Positions 1 through 7,997 of a stretch of 64,000 bases of DNA are shown here, in pieces. Position numbers and translations under genes: made by a program. The DNA is from Polyangiaceae bacterium. GTDB taxonomy: Bacteria > Myxococcota_A > Polyangia > Polyangiales > Polyangiaceae. The notes below the pieces were generated by a model. That model was not told the origin of the DNA. It saw only the letters and a program-made list of their open reading frames with translations, and did no database searches. Numbering within the stretch: position 1 is the stretch's first letter; each line of letters opens with the position of its first letter. The stretch is from assembly GCA_016712345.1 (NCBI GenBank), contig JADJRH010000001.1:2852001-2916000 (forward strand). The letters are read 5' to 3'.

Positions 1-1560
1 GCGCAGAAGCGGGGCAAGCGTTTCTCGCTGGAACGCCCGCGTGTCGTTCCCGACACCGACCAAACCGAGGCGCCTCTTTATATCGCCATAAATCGTTCCT
101 GCCGCAGACTTCACATCGTCCGGCGCGTTTCCTCTTGCCACGCTAGCAGCGATCGCAGCCTGCTTGTCGGCAATGACACTCGGCGCTTCGGCGGGTTTGC
201 TCACGCTCAAGCACAGTGCCGTCAAGACTTCGTCGTCAAAGAGGTAGCACTCCAAGTGCCGTCTTGAAAGAACGGTGATGCCTTGACCGGCGAACGAGGT
301 TATGTCGTTGGGTGCATGATCGTCGCGATCAATGAGACGACGGACCTTGATTCCTTTGGCAATCGCCGGAAGCACGATAGTGAAGCTCAGTCGATCCTTG
401 GCTACATCCTGCGAGTTTCCACCGGACATAAATCGAACGTCCGGCATCTCTTGCGAAAAGATTGTGTTGTAGCACGTGGCATCGTGGTCCGCGTTCTTGC
501 CCGCAACCGCACCTGCGGGGCTGCCTTCACAAACGACAACGGTGCCGGGCGCCACGAGCAGTGCGAGGTCGTCGAGGGCAACGCTAAGCACGCTTTCCCA
601 GAATACTCTCGTGGGGCGCACCGGCGTGAGGGTAACAGGCTTGTCGAAGTCGTGGCCTCCAAAGTCGAGAAAAGCAACGGTGCCAGGGGATGCTTCGCTC
701 AAGTCCCGCGCCTTGCGCATCATGCCGATTGAGTGTGTTGCGATCCAGAGCTGTGAGGGGTCGGGCACCAAACCGACAAGTTCTTCGAGCAACTGGCCCT
801 GTGTTCTGGTGCTCATGTGCGCTTCTGGTTCATCAATGCAGAACACGGTATCGTCGTAAACGCGACGCTTCACCACCAGATCCAATATCAGGTCAAAGGC
901 GGCTTTTTCACCGCCGGACAAGTTCTTGTAGCTAAAGTGTTTGGTCTCTCCCTTGTCGAAGCGGAACGTTCCGTCCTCGAGCGGGTTTCCGAGGCTGTTC
1001 AACACCAAGCCGGGGAACAACCTCCGGGTGCAATCGCGGATTTCACCGAGCACCTTCTCGCGGAACTCGGCCATCGTTGTTCCCCCATCTTCAAGCGCAA
1101 ACACGTCCTGGAGTGCTTGAGAGGTGAGTCGTTGGTAGTTGACGGAGACAGTGACATCAGTGTCGATCATCCGCGTGAACCGAGGCTCTTCGGTTGCGCT
1201 CCCGATGCGAGTAAGCGTATTGAGCCTGAAGTCCGGGTCATTCCGGTATGCAGAGCGAAAGTAGAGCATCCTCTTTCGCGCCGCCAAATCGTCTTTCGGT
1301 GGCATGTTGTCCATGGTCACGGCGATGCACTGACTCCATCCGAGTCGATCGTCAGGTGCACGTTGATGGTAGGAGACATCCCAGTTTACACCAACTTGTG
1401 ACATCGCCTTTGAGTAGGAGTAGAGGGCATCGAATAGCGAGGACTTGCCGCAGCCGTTCGGACCCGCGAGAACAACAAGCTTAGCCGTCGGCGGAATGTC
1501 GGTTATGGTGAGATCAGCGAATCGCTTGAACTGTGTCAGCTTGATGGACCGGATCTTCAT
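1..1560 (-). CDS. OLD-like ATPase with TOPRIM-type nuclease domain (3' end outside window)
   Basis: The frame is open from an ATG at 1560 down to base 1 (520 codons) and continues out of the window. The N-terminal ATPase has a Walker A motif GPNGCGKSS (residues 33-41), an ABC signature LSGGE (214-218), a Walker B followed by DE (243-244, CIDEPEAH) and an H-loop (IATHS). This order is that of AAA_15/AAA_21 and OLD-family ATPases. Downstream, VVVCEG (Glu345) and IDRDD (Asp411, Asp413, Asp414) have the E...DxD spacing of a TOPRIM nuclease, followed by a RRHLECYLF segment like that seen in OLD/DUF4435 proteins. OLD proteins are ATP-dependent nucleases, often acting in phage defence alone or with a helicase or reverse transcriptase. 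Any partner would lie beyond base 1. ATPase assignment is firm; nuclease and defence role are inferred. Confidence 0.85.
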   Translation of the reverse strand, partial: MKIRSIKLTQFKRFADLTITDIPPTAKLVVLAGPNGCGKSSLFDALYSYSKAMSQVGVNWDVSYHQRAPDDRLGWSQCIAVTMDNMPPKDDLAARKRMLYFRSAYRNDPDFRLNTLTRIGSATEEPRFTRMIDTDVTVSVNYQRLTSQALQDVFALEDGGTTMAEFREKVLGEIRDCTRRLFPGLVLNSLGNPLEDGTFRFDKGETKHFSYKNLSGGEKAAFDLILDLVVKRRVYDDTVFCIDEPEAHMSTRTQGQLLEELVGLVPDPSQLWIATHSIGMMRKARDLSEASPGTVAFLDFGGHDFDKPVTLTPVRPTRVFWESVLSVALDDLALLVAPGTVVVCEGSPAGAVAGKNADHDATCYNTIFSQEMPDVRFMSGGNSQDVAKDRLSFTIVLPAIAKGIKVRRLIDRDDHAPNDITSFAGQGITVLSRRHLECYLFDDEVLTALCLSVSKPAEAPSVIADKQAAIAASVARGNAPDDVKSAAGTIYGDIKRRLGLVGVGNDTRAFQRETLAPLLR

Positions 1561-2275
1561 CAGCTATGGCTCGCTCGTTGAGGATGGTTCTGCGGTGAGA
1601 GGTGTCCTTTACGACGGGGCCGCGCCGAAAGAGTGCTTTCCTCCGACTGTCCAACGCCGATTATACCGAACAGTCCATCCCGCCCACCCTGGCCAACACC
1701 CGGCCACCGCTCATCAACCGCCTCCATCCCGCCCTGTATACAACCCTTTACCACACCTCACAAGCCGCAAAACGCACCCGCCCGAAAAATGCCATCAGCA
1801 ATCCGTGCAAACCCAACCGCCCTTGCGTTTCAGCGAACGCGCGCCGTTCACTGCACAACGCGCCACTCCAGACGTTCTACCCACCCAAGACTGTGGGCCT
1901 CCCGCCCGCGTTCGCGAGCACGCGAAGCGCGCGCAGCGAGCCGGGCTTGGGAGGCCAGGAGGCGCGCAGGCGCGAAGCGCCGAGCACACGGCCGGTGGTG
2001 GGCAACCCTACCCCATGACCAATGTGCCCTGTGCTGATTTGGGCGAGGCTGCGATCCCGTTCATCTACCCGTCAGAGTCTATCCACCGCGACCACACCCC
2101 CGAAGACATCCTCCACCTGCTCGAGGACCGTATAAAGCGTCGCCCTAATTGGCGCGTTGCACAAGCGCGCGATCGACCCGAAGAATGCGCGCGCTTCCCG
2201 CTTTGTCCCCGACGCAACAGCGAAACTGAAAACGGGCCCTCGCGCTTTCGCTCTCTGCGGCCTGACAGCGCAGTG
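1561..2275. other. Gene-poor stretch with possible gene remnant
   Basis: No intact gene is convincing here. On the plus strand around 2014-2190 one frame reads like real protein (IPFIYPSESIHRDHTPEDIL, then LLEDRIKRRPNWRVAQ) before running into a dispersed repeat at 2166. It has no credible start and is probably a decayed gene fragment of unknown function. Bases 1880-1990 are GC-rich with short inverted repeats and no recognisable element. Confidence 0.35.
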
Positions 2276-2309
2276 TCAGAGAGCCTGTGCGGGCAACGCC
2301 GCACTCCGC
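2166..2309 (+). repeat. Dispersed direct repeat, copy 1
   Basis: About 140 bp repeated in the same orientation at about 2737-2881, beginning at a GACCCGAAGAA block and ending at CAACGCCGCACTCCG, with scattered mismatches. It contains AAAACGGGCCCTCGCGCTTT. This copy interrupts the PIN-toxin relic just upstream on the minus strand. Confidence 0.8.
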
Positions 2310-2419
2310 GCCGCCCTCACGCCGCGCAACACCTCAGCCGCGCGAGTGCTCTTGGCGGTGTCGGTGCCGTCGTGCACGTAGACGAGCCCATTGGTGTCGA
2401 TGAGGTAACGCTGGCTCAT
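2276..2419 (-). pseudogene. Truncated PIN-domain (VapC-like) toxin
   Basis: An ATG at 2419 overlaps the stop of the upstream small gene (ATGA junction), as in type II toxin-antitoxin operons. The product starts MSQRYLIDTNGLVYVHDGT, the N-terminal strand and first catalytic Asp (LIDTN) of a PIN-domain RNase, and stays similar to such toxins up to AAEVL. After that the frame runs into the dispersed repeat at 2166-2309 and stops after about 47 residues, so the remaining acidic residues and the rest of the fold are gone. It is almost certainly inactive. The break coincides with the repeat, suggesting repeat-mediated deletion. Confidence 0.7.
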
Positions 2420-2631
2420 GCGCGTTTTCCGCGCGCCACCCGCCGCGGCGGAGCGAAGCGTTGCATCAGTCGGTCCTCCCGCTCGGCATAACATTCTTCC
2501 CGCCGGTAACCGCTCGCCGGCAGCCTGTGCCCGCCCTGCGCATCTTCCGCCGCGAGCGCGAGTACGATCTCCAGCGGATTGTCCGGGGCAAGGAGCGGCG
2601 CGGGGTCCAGAGGTGTCTGCTTTCCGCTCAT
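2416..2631 (-). CDS. Small putative antitoxin upstream of PIN relic
   Basis: A 71-residue product (MSGKQTPLDPAPLL...) precedes the PIN-toxin remnant and overlaps it by four bases. It is acidic in the middle (EIVLALAAEDAQ) and Arg-rich at the C-terminus. The start at 2631 is chosen because it gives the normal antitoxin-before-toxin arrangement; a longer frame reaches 2706 but runs through a repeated block. No named antitoxin fold is recognisable. The assignment rests on gene order, overlap and size, and with a broken toxin it may be relic DNA too. Confidence 0.45.
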   Translation of the reverse strand: MSGKQTPLDPAPLLAPDNPLEIVLALAAEDAQGGHRLPASGYRREECYAEREDRLMQRFAPPRRVARGKRA

Positions 2632-2663
2632 GGGTGATTTTGCTCGTTTGTTGCTTGTTGTCC

Positions 2664-2711
2664 GATCGAGCCAGCCGGCACGCCGGAGGTGAGTGGAGAA
2701 AACCACTTTGC
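2664..2711 (+). repeat. 48-bp dispersed repeat, copy 1
   Basis: The block CGATCGAGCCAGCCGGCACG ... AAAACCACTTTG recurs almost exactly at 2988-3035 in the same orientation. Together with the 140-bp repeat it makes this intergenic zone a mosaic of duplicated pieces. Confidence 0.8.
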
Positions 2712-2736
2712 GGCGGTAGGCGCAAGTCTCCGACCG

Positions 2737-2945
2737 CGCGCTCGACCCGAAGAACGCCCGCGCTTCCCGCCTTGTTTCCGACGCAACTGGAGCGAAACTG
2801 AAAACGGGCCCTCGCGCTTTCGCTCTCTGTGGCCTGACAGCGCAGCGTCAGTGAACCTGCGTGGGCAACGCCGCACTCCGCAAGTCCCCGATGCGCGCTC
2901 GACCCGAAGAACGCACGCTCTTTCCGCCTTGTCTCCGATCGCGCA
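2737..2945 (+). repeat. Dispersed direct repeat, copy 2 plus partial third copy
   Basis: Bases 2737-2881 repeat 2166-2309. From about 2897 to 2945 a third, partial copy restarts with the same GACCCGAAGAACGC block. Nothing here codes for a recognisable protein. Confidence 0.75.
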
Positions 2946-2987
2946 GTCGCCGGCCCTGGGTGCCTGCCGCCATCGGCGCCAGCCCCC

Positions 2988-3035
2988 GATCGAGCCAGCC
3001 GGCACGCCGGAGGTGAGTGGAGAAAACCACTTTGC
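2988..3035 (+). repeat. 48-bp dispersed repeat, copy 2
   Basis: Near-identical to 2664-2711. It ends about 50 bp before the start of the gene at 3088. Confidence 0.8.
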
Positions 3036-3087
3036 CGCTGGCAGAGATCGCTTGACGATTGCCGGCTTGCCTTGATTACATTCCGTC

Positions 3088-3972
3088 ATGCCGAGTTCCA
3101 AATCCACCAAGACAAAACCCAACCACTCCACCGGCGCCACCAAGAAATCCGACCCGGCCGCACCCGCGTTGCCCGCGGATGTGGGCACCTATGATCGGGC
3201 CTATGGTGAGGGCGCGTTCAACGCCTGGCAAGACCGGATTGACGCCGTTCCAGAGGCCGCGCTTGTGTCGGCTCGCACCGATGTTCAGCGGGCCGGAATG
3301 CGCGCCCTGGCGCTGGCGGCAAACGTGCTGGCGCCCGCGGCTCATGCCCGTCTGGCGGCCCTCCCCGCGACGGAGTTCGATATGTCCCATGTTCACAACC
3401 TCGCGCCGCTTGCCTCCGCACTGATCTATGTGCACGAGCAGGCCGGCGCAGCGGGCGCATATACCACTGAGGCCAAGCTCCCGGCCGAGTTGGCCAAAGC
3501 CTCTGCCGAGTGCGAAAAACGCATGCAAACGCTTTGCGAGTATCACTTTGGGGACGATCCGGTCATCGGCTCACTGCTCGCGGAGCTGGCCCCGGGCACC
3601 GACTATCGCGATCGCGCGGCCGATCTATTGGGGTATGCGCGCATCTATGAGATGCGACCCGAGGCCGTCAAGGCCGATGCCAAGCACTATCGCCCGACAG
3701 ACGTGGCCGATGCACGCAAATACGCCGGCCAAATCCTTGCGGCGCTGCGCGATGCGGATTCTCCCAAGGCGAGGTTATGGGGTGATAGGCTTGTGAAGGT
3801 GTTCACCTTGCTCTATGCGGCGCATGCCGAGGTGCGGGCCACATGGCTATGGCTTGAACGCAAAGATGCAGGCGCCGCCGAGCGTTTCCCCTCCCTCTAT
3901 GCGCCCCCGCCGGGCTCCCGACCTCGCAAAACAGCCGCCAAGGCTCCTGAGCCGGGTCCGGCCCCAACCTGA
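3088..3972 (+). CDS. Conserved-looking hypothetical protein
   Basis: The product has 294 residues with no signal peptide or membrane segment. The N-terminus (residues 1-28) is Lys/Thr/Pro-rich and the C-terminus is a Pro/Lys/Ala tail, with a largely alpha-helical, Ala-rich core (for example AGMRALALAANVLAPAAHAR). The ATG at 3088 follows a short leader after the last copy of the 48-bp repeat, without a strong ribosome site. I do not recognise the family. Its strong coding bias and lack of a partner gene suggest a stand-alone gene. It sits between two repeat-rich stretches, consistent with acquired DNA. Confidence 0.7.
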   Translation: MPSSKSTKTKPNHSTGATKKSDPAAPALPADVGTYDRAYGEGAFNAWQDRIDAVPEAALVSARTDVQRAGMRALALAANVLAPAAHARLAALPATEFDMSHVHNLAPLASALIYVHEQAGAAGAYTTEAKLPAELAKASAECEKRMQTLCEYHFGDDPVIGSLLAELAPGTDYRDRAADLLGYARIYEMRPEAVKADAKHYRPTDVADARKYAGQILAALRDADSPKARLWGDRLVKVFTLLYAAHAEVRATWLWLERKDAGAAERFPSLYAPPPGSRPRKTAAKAPEPGPAPT

Positions 3973-4197
3973 CCTTGGGAACCTTGAGGCATAGGTCCGG
4001 CCCTTCGCGCAATCGCCTCATGAATCATCCGGGCTGGCCTTCCGGGGCGTGATCACAATTCCCGGAAGGCTCCGAGCCTTGTGGGGCATGCCCTTGCAGG
4101 CGGCCGGAAGGCTTCGAGCCATGTGGGGCACGTGTTTGGACCTGCTCCCTGCTCCAACCCGACAGAGCCCCAAGTGGACGCACCTCGCCGACTCCTG

Positions 4198-4386
4198 CCC
4201 CATCCGCCTGCCCATTGCAACCCCTGAATTTGCATTTGGGCCGCTTCGACGCGCGATCCTGCCACCATCCGTCTGCCATTGCGCCCCTGAATTTGTATTT
4301 GGGCCGCTTCAACGCGCGATCCTGCCCCATCCGTCTGCCCATTGGGCCCCTGAATTTGCATTTGGGCCGCTTCGACGCGCCCGGGT
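4198..4386 (+). repeat. 63-bp tandem repeat, three units
   Basis: Units start at 4221, 4284 and 4347 with the shared block CCCCTGAATTTGCATTTGGG followed by CCGCTTCGACGCGC, separated by CCATCCGTCTGCCCATTG-type spacers. The period is exactly 63 bp (21 codons), so long open frames cross it on both strands, but none resembles a protein. The last unit runs into the module that is inverted near the second TIR gene. Confidence 0.85.
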
Positions 4387-4490
4387 TGAACCCTACCTCA
4401 TGGCGGCGGGGTTCGTCATCCCCTATCGTAGCTATTGGGGTGATGGGCGTTGTTGAGAGGTCCAGTCTTTGGGGCTGAGCGGCGAGGCCG

Positions 4491-4650
4491 GGATGCGCGT
4501 TGTGCCGAACGCGAGCGCGAGGCCGCCTGCGTTGCGTTTCACGCAGCCGAAAACGCCAATTTCGGGCTTGATTGCCTCGAACAAGCCGGCGAAGATGCGG
4601 TGATGATCGGCGACGGCGGGATTGAATCGGATCCGCGGAACCGTTCATTT
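4491..4650 (+). repeat. 160-bp dispersed repeat upstream of TIR gene 1
   Basis: About 95 percent identical to 10,157-10,316 in the same orientation. In both places a TIR-domain gene begins shortly after it (73 and 36 bp). The minus strand of both copies can be read as the peptide RIRFNPAVADHHRIFAGLFE and onwards, which looks protein-like, so the module may be a fragment of an unknown minus-strand gene. Confidence 0.85.
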
Positions 4651-4722
4651 ACGTGTTAGGCACTCAGATTCCCGCCGCAGGTACCTGCCCCGCTCCGCGA
4701 AGCTCCGTCGACTCACAACAAA

Positions 4723-6135
4723 ATGCTGCAACCGACTATGACCACTGAAATAGGACACAACCGACCGTCCACCACGAACCACGCCACCGTCGCACTATTT
4801 TGCGGCTACGCCGAGGCCGATGCCTCTCATGCCCGTCGCTTGGAAACCGCTCTTGCGACCCTTAAGCGACAGGGCCTCCTTCATACGTGGTCTGAGCGAT
4901 CGCTGGCCCCAGGAGAAAACGTCGCCCAGTCAACCATGCGAGCACTCGACTCGGCGAATCTAACCTTGCTTCTACTGAGTCCAGACTTTCTTGCTTCCGA
5001 CCATTGTTACAATGCGCTTCTTGAGAAAGCACTCTCGAATCATTCTGCAGGTACCCAGACCGTCGTTCCCCTCCTTGTTCGCCCATGCGATTGGTCACAC
5101 ACTCCGATAGGGACATTGTCTCCGCTGCCAAAAACCAACGATGCAACGGTACTACCGATTAGCCAGTGGCCAGACCCAGACTCCGCGTGGCAAAGTGTGA
5201 CCGAAGGTGTGAGAGAGATCATCGTCGGTCTTATACCCTCCCAGCTGGCGAGCGCTAATCCCTCACCCCTCTCCAGCTCGTCTTCATACGAGGTTGCCCC
5301 GGGCGATCCGCGTTCAGCGCCCGAAGGTCAGTGGACCTTCGTAGTAACCGGATCCATCTCTGACTACGATAGGCGGACACTGGAGGCGCTCATCGAACAC
5401 CTTCGGAAGCTTTCTGGTGATGCCCGGCTGACGTTGATCCGAGTCGAAGAAGGTTCCGTGCGCATCGTGCTCCGCGGAACCAGGGTTGGATTCGAAAAGC
5501 TGACGCGTCTCCATCAGGAGGGACGCTTGGCGCCGTCGCTAAATGTCACGGTGCAAGAACTCGAGTGGAATGCGATTGAGGATATCGACTCATCGCCCGC
5601 CCCCACAACGGATAACCTGTCGCCTCACAATGCAGCTTCACCGAGCGCGACCGACGCGCAACCTCAGCACAAACTTGCCACCACGGAGACCGAGCAAATT
5701 CTCGCGCATTTAGCCGCTGGTAAACCAGCAGAAGCGCTCAAGCTCTTGTACGTCAACTATTCACGTACCCTTTTGGCTTATCTTTTGCGTGTAACAAAGT
5801 CGCGAGAGGCAGCGGAAGATGTTCTGCAGGACGTTTTTATTGATGCCTACCGGCGATTGAATCACGAGCAGTTCGGCGGGTCCGTAGAGCTCCCTGGGGG
5901 ATACTTTCGGGGTCTGTTGCTTCGCATTGCGCGGAACAGAGCTCTTGATCTACGGCGGGCTCCTAGGACCGAAGTTCCTCCTAGCGAAGACACTCCCGAG
6001 CGTGTTGTTCCTGACAGCACTAGCTCACAACCCGAGCTAATTGCACGCCAACTGCTAAGCAGCGCCTTCGGTGGGACCACAATCGGAGTAAAGAACATTC
6101 ACACTGGCAGAAGGGGAGGAGCTGAGCAGAATTGA
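4723..6135 (+). CDS. TIR-domain protein fused to a sigma-70 (ECF) region 2
   Basis: The product has 470 residues. Residues about 20-165 form a TIR_2 domain (VALFCGYAEADA, LLLLSPDFLAS, VVPLLVRPCDW). The Glu usual in the NVE position of the fourth-helix motif is replaced (YNALLEKAL), so NADase activity is uncertain. Residues about 195-280 form a small alpha/beta module (FVVTGSISDYDRRTLEALIE ... LTLIRVEEGSVRIVL) of unknown family. Residues about 330-425 match ECF sigma region 2 (YSRTLLAYLLRVTKSREAAE, DVLQDVFIDAYRR, RGLLLRIARNRALDLRR). Region 4 (the -35 binding domain) is absent: after QLLSS the chain ends in an unrelated Gly/Arg tail. An attC-like palindrome starts 11 bp after the stop. No good ribosome site precedes the ATG; an internal ATG six codons in is possible. 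I infer a signalling or defence protein able to touch RNA polymerase, or a truncated relic. Confidence 0.85.
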   Translation: MLQPTMTTEIGHNRPSTTNHATVALFCGYAEADASHARRLETALATLKRQGLLHTWSERSLAPGENVAQSTMRALDSANLTLLLLSPDFLASDHCYNALLEKALSNHSAGTQTVVPLLVRPCDWSHTPIGTLSPLPKTNDATVLPISQWPDPDSAWQSVTEGVREIIVGLIPSQLASANPSPLSSSSSYEVAPGDPRSAPEGQWTFVVTGSISDYDRRTLEALIEHLRKLSGDARLTLIRVEEGSVRIVLRGTRVGFEKLTRLHQEGRLAPSLNVTVQELEWNAIEDIDSSPAPTTDNLSPHNAASPSATDAQPQHKLATTETEQILAHLAAGKPAEALKLLYVNYSRTLLAYLLRVTKSREAAEDVLQDVFIDAYRRLNHEQFGGSVELPGGYFRGLLLRIARNRALDLRRAPRTEVPPSEDTPERVVPDSTSSQPELIARQLLSSAFGGTTIGVKNIHTGRRGGAEQN

Positions 6136-6145
6136 CACGTATGGT

Positions 6146-6246
6146 GCCGAACGAGCGCATGGATCTGACGGTCGCCGGCGCAGCGTGCGGCGTCCTTCGG
6201 CCGCCGCACTCGCTCCCGGCGCCCGCAGCTCATGCGCTCGTTCGGC
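6146..6246 (+). repeat. attC-like imperfect palindrome A
   Basis: The outer arms GCCGAACGAGCGCATG (6146-6161) and CATGCGCTCGTTCGGC (6231-6246) are perfectly complementary, with a second inner hairpin around GCGTGCGGCG/CCGCCGCAC. The ends are one base off the attC cores RYYYAAC/GTTRRRY. It lies 11 bp after the TIR-sigma stop codon. It could instead be a terminator-type or other palindromic repeat. Confidence 0.55.
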
Positions 6247-6418
6247 AACTACATCGACTCAATTACTAGCATTATGTGTGTTGCGGAGGACTCCGGGTCC
6301 GTCAACTTGTGCCGCTGACGACGACGCTGCAACCGCCTCGCGCCGTCCGATCGTGAGGTGACATCGGCCGCCCGTTGTGCGTGCAGCCAGAGCGGAACTG
6401 TGATACACGGAGAAGCGG

Positions 6419-6832
6419 ATGGACCGTTTTATGTTTCGCGCGATGAAGAAAGCAGCAGATCGCCTGCCGGTGCTGGGCCGAACCGCCCGAACCCTGGGCG
6501 TGAGGGTTTCTGTCCTCGGTGCAGTTCCCGAGGAGCCGCCGCGGTTCGATGTTTACCCCGACGCTTCCGGCCACGTCGCTCCCGGCCAGGGCCTTTCCGT
6601 TGCGCTGGACGATCCCCGCGGGCTTCCGAAGCATCGGAAACCCCAAGCGCTGGGAGGAGAGGGACGAGATCCGGTATTCTCGCTTCCTGTGAACGCGGTC
6701 GATAAGGTTCTGAGTCTGAACGAGGATCGCCCGCCGCACGCGCTCATCGAACCGGCGATACGTTGCTCCCTCGAAGAATACGAGGCCGCTCTTGCGGGAA
6801 CGCGGTCATCATGGAGGGTGTACGATGTCTGA
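6419..6832 (+). CDS. Tse2-like putative toxin
   Basis: The product has 137 residues and no signal peptide. The C-terminal two thirds carry features I associate with Tse2-like ADP-ribosyltransferase-fold toxins: GQGLSVALDDPRGLPKHRKP (56-75), LGGEGRDPVFSL (78-89), then PPHALIEPAIRCSLEEYEAA (105-124) and a terminal Trp. The similarity is recalled from family sequence patterns, not searched. It is the first gene of a three-gene operon whose members overlap (this stop overlaps the next start), as expected for toxin followed by neutraliser. Starts at 6419 or 6431 are both possible. The operon is followed by an attC-like palindrome, and toxin-antitoxin pairs are common integron cargo. Confidence 0.6.
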   Translation: MDRFMFRAMKKAADRLPVLGRTARTLGVRVSVLGAVPEEPPRFDVYPDASGHVAPGQGLSVALDDPRGLPKHRKPQALGGEGRDPVFSLPVNAVDKVLSLNEDRPPHALIEPAIRCSLEEYEAALAGTRSSWRVYDV

Positions 6833-7106
6833 GGCGCTCGATACGTATAGATGCCTTGAAAACGAACTCGTGCGCATTCGATGGATCCATCGCGGAGCAG
6901 AATCGCCTGAAGAGGACGAACACTTGGAGAAGATGGATGCTGTATGGTCACGGCTGTCCCCGGAGGATCAGGCCTTAGCGAGTGCCGAGCCCGTTCGGTC
7001 ACTTGTTCGTGAGAGCCCCATCCCCACTCGAACGGTGGTGGATGAGGATGTGTGGGTCTTCCGGGAACTGCCGCCTCGCAGGAAGGAGGCCGCCCAATGT
7101 ATCTGA
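6825..7106 (+). CDS. Small acidic helical protein, candidate antitoxin of the Tse2-like gene
   Basis: The product has 93 residues and starts at an ATG eight bases inside the upstream gene, behind GGAGG at 6813-6817. The sequence is acidic and predicted helical (LENELVRIRWIHRGAESPEE, LEKMDAVWSRLSPED). Size, charge and translational coupling fit an antitoxin or immunity protein for the preceding gene, but there is no recognised domain. The stop overlaps the start of the third gene. Confidence 0.6.
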   Translation: MSEALDTYRCLENELVRIRWIHRGAESPEEDEHLEKMDAVWSRLSPEDQALASAEPVRSLVRESPIPTRTVVDEDVWVFRELPPRRKEAAQCI

Positions 7107-7828
7107 CGGCGCAGCGCGTATACTCGATCGCGAAGAAGAAGACGGGCATCAATGTATTCCTGTACCGGCATGGCCCGGATGCCGTGCCGGGCATGTCGTG
7201 GGATCAACCCGTCGTCGAACCGGTTGCGGACGAGCACGTTGGGATCCGGGGTCCGGAACACGTGGAGATTGCGCCTGGTGGCAATAGGGTTCTCAGTTTC
7301 ATTGATGTCGTGGCCGCCGACGGAACACGCATTGAGCAGATCCAGGAAGCCATCCGGACCTTCAGCGCCACCCTCTCCCCGGAGCGCCTGCCAGCGTCGA
7401 AAACCATTGGCGCTGTTGCGATCCGTTTCGGCGCGCAGTCCGGCCTCGACAAGGTTCACACTCGAGCAGAATTCGAACAGATTGCCGAGCAGGCGCTGGA
7501 CCTTCTCCGGAATCCGCGCGAACCGGAATGGCGCACTCACGAACCTTTGGAGGTCGACGTCGAACAGACCGAGGAGGGGCTTCGCTTCACTCTCCGACGG
7601 GAGGCCAAGCGGCGGTTGGCAGCAATCCATGGTGGCGGGTGGGCAGCACCTCGACTCAGCATTTCGCACGACACGCGTGAAGCCTTCGAACTCACTCACG
7701 GCGACGTGTTCAAGAACTTCGTCCCGATTCTCGCTGATCTCGACCTCGAGCGTGTGGCGGACCTTGGAGGTATGCGCTTCTACAGGGTGAACAGCAACGA
7801 CGTGCTCGCGGAGTGGCCGCAGCGATAG
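7097..7828 (+). CDS. Third gene of the Tse2-like operon, unknown function
   Basis: The product has 243 residues and begins at an ATG at 7097 behind AAGGAGG (7083-7089), overlapping the previous gene by 10 bases. It is soluble and rich in Glu/Arg, with segments such as GAVAIRFGAQSGLDKVHTRAE and a C-terminal MRFYRVNSNDVLAEWPQR. I recognise no domain. The tight overlap implies it is made with the two genes before it, as an accessory component or a second small-molecule or partner-binding protein. It is followed by attC-like element B about 58 bp after its stop. Confidence 0.7.
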   Translation: MYLTAQRVYSIAKKKTGINVFLYRHGPDAVPGMSWDQPVVEPVADEHVGIRGPEHVEIAPGGNRVLSFIDVVAADGTRIEQIQEAIRTFSATLSPERLPASKTIGAVAIRFGAQSGLDKVHTRAEFEQIAEQALDLLRNPREPEWRTHEPLEVDVEQTEEGLRFTLRREAKRRLAAIHGGGWAAPRLSISHDTREAFELTHGDVFKNFVPILADLDLERVADLGGMRFYRVNSNDVLAEWPQR

Positions 7829-7879
7829 CTGGGCCGCGCTGTAGAGTGCGATCTTGCAGCCGGTTCAATGTGCAGCCCC

Positions 7880-7997
7880 ATAATTGGCATTTCATCGCCG
7901 ACCACTGAAGCACCTTCCCATCTTCGCCGCGGCGATTCAGGTCGGCGTGAAAGCGTGGGTTGAACAAGCCCGGTCGGCGCGGGGGGCGTCTTGGGTT
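7880..7997 (+). repeat. attC-like element B (copy of element at 17,507)
   Basis: GCATTTCATCGCCGACC (7887-7903) pairs with GGTCGGCGTGAAAGC (7940-7954), and GTTGAAC (7959-7965) fits the right core GTTRRRY. The left core is eroded. About 110 bp are shared with 17,519-17,630, including the tail GAACAAGCCCGGTCGGCGCG. Confidence 0.6.

Larger units (their letters stand above)
3973..4722. other. Repeat-dense stretch before the first TIR gene
   Basis: It contains a 63-bp tandem repeat, a module shared in inverted form with 10,019-10,104, and a 160-bp module shared in direct orientation with 10,157-10,316. Open frames across it are by-products of the repeats. GTTAGGC at about 4656-4662 fits the attC right-hand core GTTRRRY, but no convincing partner arm was found. 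Confidence 0.6.

Noticed and set aside
4025..4648. 207-codon minus-strand frame across the tandem repeat
   Set aside because: It exists because the repeat unit is 63 bp (21 codons) and free of stops; the product is a repetitive Arg/Gly/Asn peptide.
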